14,137 bases of DNA from Trebouxia sp. TZW2008 (lineage: Eukaryota; Chlorophyta; Trebouxiophyceae; Trebouxiales; Trebouxiaceae), in contig BDIU01000573.1 in NCBI GenBank assembly GCA_002118135.1, positions 1 to 14,137 on the forward strand. Reading direction: 5' to 3'. The notes under the pieces are model-generated. The model did no database searches and was not told the DNA's origin. It worked only from the letters and a program-made list of their open reading frames with translations. Shown piece by piece: positions 1-10,000 of this stretch; the stretch's first letter is position 1; every line of letters begins with the position of its first letter. The position numbers were made by a program, and so were the translations under genes.

Positions 1-830
1 TGTCGGCTTTCGCCCATTCGCCATTCGGCTGGGGCTCGTGACCTTTCTGCTCTCTCACTGCCGGTGGGCAACAGCGCTTTCACCAACGTCCCGAAACCGT
101 CAATCAATCATACACTTTCTGGTTCCGGAGCGCCAGAAAAGGAGAATCACAGTCGGCATGACTAGTTGTTTGACAGTCAGCCATCATGCGTTATGCCAGG
201 CTGGCGTTGATTAATTGTTTTCCAGCGTCCTTTAGCATATGCCGCAAAGCTTTGCAAGACCAAGTCAGGCCAAACAAATTTGCAAAGCAGACACCAGCAG
301 TCCTCACACTCAAAGAAAGGCCTACGACAATGACGCGGCTGTCTTTGATACTAGTTGCCTACGTGTTACTTGCCAACAAGCGGAATAGTTCAAAATGTTG
401 CCAAGCCAAAGACCAGCATTTGACTTGTACATATGAAAGCATGCCAGACTTCTGGTCGATTGCCTACTGGCTCCAACGACCTTAAAATTGAATGAATGAA
501 TAAATGATAACAAATGCTCTACTCTGCTCTATTCATGATAGCGTCCAGACTCAGACCTCATGACACTTGGCTGGGACGGTATTCAATCTGTGCAGAAGAC
601 TCAGCAGGCTGAGAAGGTTGTGTACACGTGCTGATGCATGGAACACAGTATCTACAACAAAACACGATATGCACACACCTGTCAGCAGAATGTCAAAAGA
701 AACTCTATTGTGAACACTCATGGTCAAACTCATTGTCAACAGAAGTTTCAATGCAGCACATGAGCATGACAGGCGCCTAGGCCAATTATTGCCCCTGTGG
801 TGATTGCAGAAAGCTGGCTGATGATTGTTG
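1..830. other. Sequence downstream of the gene, no gene supported
   Basis: It should contain the 3' UTR of the U-box gene in its right part. I saw no TGTAA, the usual green algal polyadenylation word, on the minus strand here, and no clear AATAAA. Short open frames on both strands lack splice or codon support. Bases 486-515 have a small GAAT-type repeat. Bases 1-170 are richer in GC and may belong to a neighbouring gene's flank. Confidence 0.5.
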
Positions 831-1004
831 TCACTGTTGAGTGTCATTGATCAGATTCTTGACCAAGACATTGGGCACCACCCTTGTGTGGATCAGAAAG
901 TCACCAGTGACAGGAGAAACTGTATGCTTATCCAGCCAGTCCAGTATTGCAGCCTTCTCATACGTATGACCATCAGCTGCAATCACTGGCTCTTTCATTG
1001 CCAC
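831..1004 (-). CDS. Last exon: U-box core and C-terminus
   Basis: Fifty-seven codons and TGA. Joined to the previous exon it gives CPITK then VAMKEPVIAADGHTYEKAAI, followed by LDWLDKHTVSPVTGDFL, VVPNVLVKNLI and DTQQ at the end. These are the classic U-box landmarks: CPI loop, DPV-like EPVIAADGHTYE, the WL helix, SPxT, and a xLIPNxxLKxLI helix (here VVPNVLVKNLI). The U-box binds E2 enzymes without zinc. The domain is complete and lies at the very C-terminus, as in E4/UFD2-type and some algal U-box proteins. Confidence 0.92.
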   Translation of the reverse strand: MAMKEPVIAADGHTYEKAAILDWLDKHTVSPVTGDFLIHTRVVPNVLVKNLINDTQQ

Positions 1005-4000
1005 CTGCAGCCATCCAAGTGCACTTCGGCATATTCAACGACATTTTCATGCTGAGGTTGATGCTGGGGCAGAAGGGACTCTGCGTTCTGTAAGATCCAC
1101 TCCTGTTGTGGTTTCACAGCAGCAAACATGCGCGCCCTTAAATGACTAAAAGGCTGTGGCAAATTCAGGTGCAATAAGCTGTGCATCACGCATGTGACAA
1201 GCCACTTCATTGCATGTCTGATGATGGCCACAGAAGAAGTGCGTACAAACTCACTGCCATCTACATCTACCTAGACAGAAAATGACAAACAAGTGAGCTG
1301 AACGGCATCTGTGAGGATGTGACACAGCTCAGAATGCAGCAAGCAAGACATGCAGCATCGGAAAGCACAATGTCCAAGACCATGGAATACCTTGGTGATA
1401 GGACATGAGAACAAGCCTTGCAAAAAGCTATCATCAACAGCCAGCTCTGGGGCTGCACCATTTGGCCCCTGAGCTTCAACAGCCCCTGCCCCTGGGGCTG
1501 CACCATTCAGTCCCTGAGCTGCAGCAGCCTCCGCCCCTGGGGCTGCACCATTCAGCCCCTGAGGCATGCGACTTCCAACACCATCAGGGACATCAGAGGC
1601 GCTCTCAGTCTGGTTTGAAACTTCCAAGCGCTGAAATGCATCATCAACCCTGTCTTCGTGAGGTTCAGCCTCATCATCAGATTTGGGGCTGCTGTCAGCG
1701 GCTGAGCTTGCAGGAGCTAGCTGTTGCTGAGCCTGCTGCTTTTTGGCCTTCTGTTTCAGCTTCTTGGCCTTCTTGGCAGCTGCCTTGGCAGCTTCTGCAT
1801 CCTCCTGCTGCATTAGCTCATTGGCAGCTGACTGGGCAGCTGCCTCGCTCTTCTCAGCCTCCTCAACCTGTTCCTGTAGAAAGACATGGTTGTGTAGCAT
1901 TTGTGAATAATGAAGCAGGGCATAATATGTGTATCACAAATGTGTCAAACAGCATGTGAAACTGTCAAAACGTACTGTGATGTCCATGAAGTACCATCTT
2001 CATAAAAATTGTCACGCAAACTGATTTTGACATTGCCTAACTCTCGTATTGCCTTGTGAAGGTGCAAAGCTTCAGTAAGTAACAGCACAACGAGCTACAG
2101 CACTGAGTCATGACAGGCAGTGTGACAAAATAGCAAAATTTGAAAGCATGTTGTGCGCATGCATGCATATGTGGCTACTGCAAGGGGCAGTAGACAAGTG
2201 TTCCAACAAGACAAGTGTCCCAGCAGTGTATTTCTCCAAGCAGGTGCAGCATTTGCCACATGACATCCGAAGCGCAATCTGCAGCAGCATGCTAATAGAC
2301 AAAGCGCAGCAGCATGCTGAGAGGTACAGCGCAGCAGCATGCTGGGAGCCGAAGTGCGGCAACATGCTAAGAGACAAAGTGCCGTACATGCAGAGAAACG
2401 ATGTGCAGCAATATGCTAAGAGACAAAGAGCAGCATCATGCTAACAACCAAAGTGCAACAATCTTGAGCTGACTGTCAGGAAGCAGCAAGTCTGCGATTA
2501 ACCGCCGAAAAAGAGGAGAGCGTGTACTTGCGTATCAGCCTGCCACATGACATTCACAACCACAACCTGCTGCAATATGCTAAGAGACAAAAAGCAGCAA
2601 GCTCGAGCTTATCATAGAGAAAAAGAAAATTGCAGATCAGCCGCCAACGCAGTGTAGGAGGGCTATTTGCGTATCAGCCTATCACATGACACCCCCAAGC
2701 ACATCCTGCCACAACATGCTAAGAGACAAAGTGCAGCAATCTTGAGCTTACCATAGGGAAAAAGCAAGTCTGCAAATCAGCCGCCAATGCAGAGTACATG
2801 GTATGTTTGCGTATCTGCCTCAAACAGGTCCTCAGGGCCATCCTATGCTGAAAGTCCTGGCACCAAGATGGTAGAGTTGCAGCTAAAACAAGTCCCCACC
2901 CAGCAATTTTCTGAAGCTCTTTGTGGCATTTGACGAGCGCCTCTACATCATGACACAGTTGTACTGTCTTGATATGGTGAAAATCAATACAAGATCGCCA
3001 GCATTGTTCGGAAACTCTAGTGATGACGACCATGCAACAGGCAATCCAATGAATCGCCACTACTTACTAGAAAAGAACCTTATAGTGGAAAGGTTGAAAA
3101 GATCAATGATAAGCAGTGCAGTTTCTATGAAGACAAGTGATCGTGCTGCTGCTGCTGAGGTCCTGCGTGTCAAGAACCCAGCAGAGGGGTCATTCAGACA
3201 ATGTCAACAGTTGATCAGAACACAGCTGCACATCAATCGTACCAACGGTGTGCTATATGCTTGAATTACCGGATCCCATAGCTGCTGAGCCTGTCTGATA
3301 TGCATGCTGCATCAAAATGCATACAACAGTAACAGCGAGAGTTGTACCAATAATTTGCAAAGGGCTTGAATCACGGGACGCTGCAGGCTGGATCAGCAAG
3401 AGTGAGGTTCTATATCCTTCCTGCCATGAATTCAAGACCACTGTGGTTTTGCATGGGAGCAAAGCACTCTGGATTGGCAGCTTTCTTTGAGAGCTCAGGC
3501 AGCAACAGTCACAGTCTGACGAATGATGTGCAAAGTGCTTGAAACACTGGATTGGCCTTATGTTTGAGAGCTAAGGCAGCAACAGTGGCAGCTGTACCAA
3601 TGATTTGCAAAGGGCTTGAGTCACTGAACTCCACATCTGCTGAGCCCGTCTAGCACGCATGCTGAATCGAAATGAATAAAACAGCAACAGCGGCAGACGT
3701 ACCAATGCTTTGCAAAGTGCTTGAAGAACTGGACTCTGCAGTCTTGGTCAGCAAAGACTTCAGCCTTGCATCTGTTGTTCTGCCAAATTGCGTCTTACTG
3801 GGCTGCCTCTTAGGCTCTGGAAGGTACTTCAGCTGTTCAGTAAATTTGAGGGCAAGCGCGCACAGGGCTTCCAGAACAGCCTTGACCCCTGCCTGTGCAG
3901 CCCCTGTCGGCGTGCCGTCAGACTCCCAATCAGATATACTGAGGAGCTCATTCTTGTACACATCTGCATTAATGCTGACTGTGAACAGGGGGACAACTTG

Positions 4001-7000
4001 ACATAGCATTGATGTTGACTATGCACATGGGGACAAGGGGCCATAGCAATGATGATGACTGCAAACATAGGGACAGGTTGACCCGCAGTGACTGTGACTG
4101 TGATCATGGGAATAAGTTGACATAGCATTGATTTTTATTGAGGACAGGGGTACATGTGTATGCGCATTGATGTTGGCTGTGAACAGGGGGACATATTGAC
4201 GTAGCTTTCATGTTGTTTTCAGATCAGGAGGGCGTATGAATGTAGTATGATTACTGAGTGTGAGAATTTGTTGCCAGATTTGCCTGCAACATGTGCAGCC
4301 CGTAAACTCCATTTCAGGCAATGTCATCTTGTAAGTAATTGCTGCGCACAAAGCTTGCCTTCAGGAAGTGCAGCTTGTGTAAAACAGCTGAGTAGAACGG
4401 GCTGCTGACCAAAGGAGCAAATGCTTGCTGCAATATCATGTCAGGATGCAGCATGTCAGCAGTATGAGCACTCACAAGGAACGCCATAGGACCCATGATG
4501 TTTCACACATTGCACATGGCCAAGATGCGCTGAGCCAAGGGAAGTGGGCTCTCAGATAGCTGGTGCAAAGGGACTCTAGGAGTCTGAAGCATGCAGCATT
4601 TCGCAAAGGTTTTGATAGAACAAAAAAGGCTCACAACTAGCTTCTGCATAGGCTCCGAATCACTTAGCGTCAGCCTTCCCAGCACCTTGCATTTTGCAGG
4701 GGTGCTCTGAGCAAAAAGCAGTGGACCCTCCGATATCTTATACAACAGGATCCTAGAAGTCCAAAGCATGCTGCATCTTGCAAAAGTGCTTTCAGCAGGA
4801 CAAAGAGGGCTCACAAATAGCTGCTACAGATGCTCCAATTGCATCAGCGTCAGCTTCCCCTGTTGCTTGCAGCCCTTTTCACGTTGCAATCAGACTCTGA
4901 GCAAAAGGAAGTGGGCCCTCAGATACCTTGTGCTCAGGGACTGTAGGAGCCTAAAGCATGCAACACGCTGCAAAGATACATTCAGCAGAACAAAGAGGGC
5001 TCACCAATAGCTTCTGCATAGGCTCTGATTGCCTCAAAGTCAGCTTTCCCTGTTGCTTGCAGCACACGAATAATGTGTTCCCAGAACCATGCCGGAATGA
5101 GTGGCAGAGCATGCTGCACAAAGTGTCTGGTGACTTCGCCATTCTTACTGGTCCTGAGGATCAGAGCCAGGATGCATTCACGAGGATGTGCAATCGACAG
5201 TGGTCTGAGTCCAACACTGTTGTATGATGAGGGGTCACGTCGTGGGAGGGTGACTGCTGGTAGATCCTTCAGCCTGTCTATCATGACTTTGAGCAGCTCC
5301 TGCAGCATGCACTCAGTCTGTTTGCACTACAGTTTGGTATAAAAGCGTGTGCAGAAAGGACTGATGACAGCCTGTCTATCATGACCTTGAACAGATCCTG
5401 CAGCATGCACTGAGCTTATTGCCACAAAGTATGGTTTGGAACTGCTCACAGAAAGGTAAGTAGATCATGCATGCATGCAGACTGTCTCCAGTTCCTGCAT
5501 CCTGCATCAAGTCTGTTTGCATGGAGGGCTGCTGCTTCAATAGCACATGCAGGCAAGCATGTAATGTAAATGCACTCAGATTTGTATTGTTGATTCTGTT
5601 CTTACAGAGGCCTTGAGAAACTTGCAAAGAGACAAGCAAGTCTGATGAGCGTGTCATGAACAGGCTCTTGCTATGTTGTAACATTCATTTGGGCTAATCA
5701 AAGTCTGTCCGCTACTCTGCCAAGGTGGCATTGCATGTAAATGAATTGTGTATCTTCATCCTGGCAAGGCAGCTACATAATATGCTTATGGCCTTGACTG
5801 GCTATGACAGAAAGGAACGCAACCACTCCTGTAATGCTGCGTAGGCGGCAGGCTTTGTTATCAACTGTATAGAGTAAACTCTTTTTGTAAGGATACTCGC
5901 TGTAAGGACAATCTTGATGTAAAGACCATGCGGTTGGCAATCAATCACTGCGTTCTGACTGCAGTGATCCCTCTGAGTAAGGACAATTCAATGTAAGGAC
6001 ATATGGTAACCAAAGCAGTCTTTACAAAGAGACTTTACTGTAGCACTTGTCATGCAGCGATGCCACAAGCTTGCTGTCTTGTCAGCATTGCCTTGACTAG
6101 AATGAGCCTGTGGCATTGAGCTCCATCCACAATTGCTTGGAAGCAGTAATGTGTTTGGAACGCACTTCTGGCAGTCTGGGAGACACAAAGCACTTGGCAT
6201 GGCAGGCAATTGTCACATGCAAATGCACACTCAGTAACAAGGCTACCTGAACCTCTACCCAGTTCTCCTGTGATGGGGAGCTACTGCTCAGCCCCATCAG
6301 ACTGTCTTCAACACACATCAGGGTGACGTCTAGTAAAGTAGCTTGCAGCGACTCATCTTGAGTGACGACATGTAGCTGAGATAGCAGCTTTGTCGCAGCC
6401 TGCAGGTTTGTTTCCACCGTCTGCAACAGAAAACGACATGCAGTTTATACTCAGCTGATTGTTTGCACAGCAAGGCACAGCTTTTCAGTGCACGATGGGA
6501 AGATGCAAGTATAGCAAACACCAAAGGTCATCAAGCAAAGGTGATGAAGGGCAGTGTTGTTGCGGCTGAGTGAGCTGTGAACTGTCAAAACCTTCAATGC
6601 AGCCTGCAAGTTCTTCTCCACCGTCTGCAACAGGAAACAACATGCAGTCAATACTGAGCTGATTGATTGCACAGCAAAGCACAGCGTTTCAGTGCACTTT
6701 GGGGAGATGCAAAGTACAGCAAACAAGAAACATCATCGAGCAAACACGGTGAAGGTGACAGAGTTGTCATGGCTGAGTGAGTTGTGAAGTGTCAAAACCT
6801 TCCGCAACTGCTTCCACAAAAACACGCCCGCTGTCTGACCTGACTATCTCTTTTGCACTCAATATCAGATAATGCTGACACTTTCCAGCAACAATGCTAG
6901 ATACGTGTGGGACAAGCCTTTCCCGAAACTGTTTCAACAGATCAACATGAAAGCACAAAATCTCCTGGCAACTTTGCCTGGCAAACTAAATCTTCTGTGC

Positions 7001-10000
7001 ATGACCTCTGACAATTGCTATCAGGTGTGTGGCAAGCATCACAGTCATCTGTCACCAAAGCTGCTGACATAAAACTGGTGGAGCCACATGCCGAAGTCTG
7101 ACCAACACCCAGACCTGTGCAATAGACTGCCAGGTGGGTCCTGGGGTCAGCTTGGGGGTCAAGCATGAACAGGGTGCAGATAAGAGCACTTGTAAAACCT
7201 GGCTGCCTAATAGTAACAATAGTCATTACACTTGCTGGCATATACTGCTAGATGTGTGTGGCACATGTCTTATCTCGCCAGGCGGGCTTGTCTTGAGCAT
7301 CGCGGCAAGGACGCCTGATGTTCAACTGATGAAAGTCAAACAAAAGAACGTCATTCCAGATCTTCCTTGGTCAATTTGGAGGATTTGATCCCTTGACTTG
7401 ACACAACGACATGACCTTAGGCTGCATGCATATCTTTGAGCGCGGCTTGCCTGCTGCATGATAGCTGCTCCCCGATACAAAGATTGCAAGCTGGACATGG
7501 ACACCAAAGCTCTCGCCAGAGCCACACAACGGTCAGTGCTCCAGGGTGGAGTGGCCTGCACATTCACACAGACATTGGACGCAGCGGCCTGCACAGTCTC
7601 ACAGACACTGTGCATAGGGGTCAGTGCTCCAGGGGGGAGTGGCCTGCACATTCACACAGACATTGGACGCAGTGGCCGGCATAGTCACACAGACTGTGCA
7701 CAGGGGTCAGTGCTCCAAGGCCAAGTGGCCTGCACATTCACACAGAATTGGACAGAATGGCCTGCACAGTCACACGGACACTGGACAAAGCCGCCTGCGC
7801 AGTCACACATACACTGGATGCAGTGACCTGCACTGTCACACGCACACTGAAGGAAATGGTCTGCAGTCACACAGGAAATATGCACAGCAGTGGCTGCTCC
7901 CAGCGTGGGGTTGGCCGCACAGTCACACAAACACCAAATGGCATGGCCTGCGTAGTCACAACAATGGACACAGCTCTGGATGCAGTGGCGTGCACAGTCA
8001 TACCAACACTGAACACGAGCACAGTACTTACCATGCAAGTCGCTAGCTTATGTTGGCAGCAGCCTGTATGTTTAATGCTGATGTGGACTTTATATATAAG
8101 TACAGGAGTCACAATGTCAGCGCTGGCTTACATTGGCAGCAGACTGCATGCTTGATGTCCAAACAAGCTTTGTGAGCAAGCACAAAGAGTTATCACGGGC
8201 AGCACTGGCTTACGTTGGCAGCAGACTGTATACAGGAGGAAACCAGCTGCAAAGTGCCCTGCTGCTGGGCTTTGGCAAGCCAGGGCATCTTGCTGAGCAG
8301 GTCTGCATCTACTTGCGGCGCCTGGTCTTCTGGGCTGATGCGCAACTGCCCCTGTTCCTCTCTCTGTTGTGTGCTGTCCCTCCACCGCCTCGTTTCCTGA
8401 ACGGCAACAGTACCAGGCTTCTGGTGCGCAATCAAAAGGCAATTCACCGCTTCTGTATGTACCTAGCAGCGCCGTAGAAACTTACTAGCAGGCATGTAGT
8501 AGATGGTCTTCTGGGCTGCCCCTCTACTGCTGCGTTTCTTGAACAGCAACAGTAGCAGGCTTGTGGCGCACGACCGTAAGCCATTTTGCTGCTTCTGTAT
8601 GCACCCTCACTAGCAAGCATGTAAATGATGGTCTTTTGCATGACCTGAGAAGCAGTGAACTGCTTCTGTACGCAATTCAGCTCCTCAGCCCCTCATTGGC
8701 AAGCATATCAATGATGGTCTGCTCATAAGCAGGAGCCAGTGACTGCTTGCTGGGTGTTTACATCAGAGGGAGCAGAATACATATGTCAGCACACAGCCGG
8801 ACACAGCAGGTTTCATGGATACATCACACCTGACTGGCCACTGCTAGTAGTGCTGCAGTTGCTGGGATGCTGACTGCTCACCATGGTTACGGTTCAGAGC
8901 AAGATACGCATCTCAGCACAGACTTGCGCCAAGCATGCCTCTGCACGTTTTGGCGCGTTCAACTGACCGACGCCCCAAAAGTGCAGTATGTTGCCCTGCA
9001 AGCTGGATGCTGAATAATGCCTGAGCTACTTGAAGTGCTCTTCTTGGTGTGTCAAACATTGCTTACTGAGTACCAACATGGGTTGTAGTGTGATGCACAC
9101 CTCAGCACAGAGCCGAGCCCAGCAGGCTGCCAAAGTGAGCTGAGCAGTGCGGTGGCCCTTGAAGCATCTGATGGTGGCGTCAAAGACATCCTCCCCAAAC
9201 CGCTGCTGCACCATCCTGTAGCGCTGGTGTGTGTCCAGCAGCAGGTGCCTGCATTGCTCCACGTCCTCCAAGCCAGCCCAGAAGGCATCAACTGCTGCTA
9301 GAGCTATGGGTGAGGGGTCTTTATTGAGACTGGCAAAGGTGCCTGCAAAGGAAGAAGCGGGTCAAAAGTTAGTGAGCCTCGGGAACAGCAGCAGGTGCTT
9401 GCATTGTTCATTGTTTGCCAAGCCAGCCCAGAAAGCAGTCAAGTGCTGCCAGAGCAACAGGTGAGAATTCTTTGTTCGGACTGGCAGAGGTGCCTGCAGG
9501 ATGTGAATATACAGCCAATACATATGGAGCACGTCACTTGACAGAAAGCAGAGACTCTTGAAAGATGAGTGCAGAACCCCAATTGTCTAGCTGATTGGCA
9601 AACAAGCCTCCAACTTTGCCTGCCAAGTGCAGGACATTTGTGGGCAAGACTGCATCCTGTATTTTCTGTTCTGTATTCTGAACATCATGCCGCTGTCAAA
9701 TGCAGAATGCATTTGGAAGCAGGTGCTTGTTTAATCAAAGTAGAGCTTTAAGGGATCTGCATTGATGCGTTGCAACTGTCAATGCACTTGACAAGCTGTC
9801 AAATGCAAGTGGTAGCTGCAGCACAAGTCCTCTGGCATAGCATGAGTCCTCTGGCACCTCATGAGCTATTCCCAGCTGTTCCTGGCAGTGTTTAAAAGTC
9901 CTTTTTAACTGCAAGTGTTGCGCAGCAAATGTCATGTTGCCGCAACTGTTCAACTGCCAACAGACTTCAGACATGACAGTTGACTGCACGTTTGCATGTG

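Larger units (their letters stand above)
3325..3735 (-). repeat. Four copies of an exon end plus donor
   Basis: The functional border (CAAGCACTTTGCAAAGCATTG|GTACG read without the bar as two parts) has copies at about 3590-3630, 3505-3550 and 3330-3380. Copies at 3598 and 3348 keep ATTG|GTACA donors; the one near 3525 reads ATTC|GTCAG and is probably dead. Two copies make phase-matched cassettes, listed separately. Confidence 0.65.

Noticed and set aside
1405..1959. 184-codon plus-strand open frame
   Set aside because: It is the antisense shadow of the charged U-box exon; His/Gln/Pro-rich composition comes from the reverse complement of Ala/Lys/Gln codons.
2281..2454. CRISPR-like array of 25-bp repeats
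   Set aside because: Units are directly adjacent with no spacers, and the setting is an intron in eukaryotic DNA.
7685..8038. Minus-strand Cys-rich repeat protein (CDCAGH type)
   Set aside because: Same minisatellite read on the other strand; no matching phase, start context or donor, and the frame only follows the repeat unit.
8088..8100. TATA-like TTTATATATAAG as a promoter
   Set aside because: It lies inside an intron with no open frame following in either direction that has independent support.
7436..8155. Long plus-strand open frames rich in HTDTG or ACTVTQTLD repeats
   Set aside because: They arise from a 33-bp tandem repeat that stays open in several frames on both strands, and they sit in an intron of the minus-strand gene.
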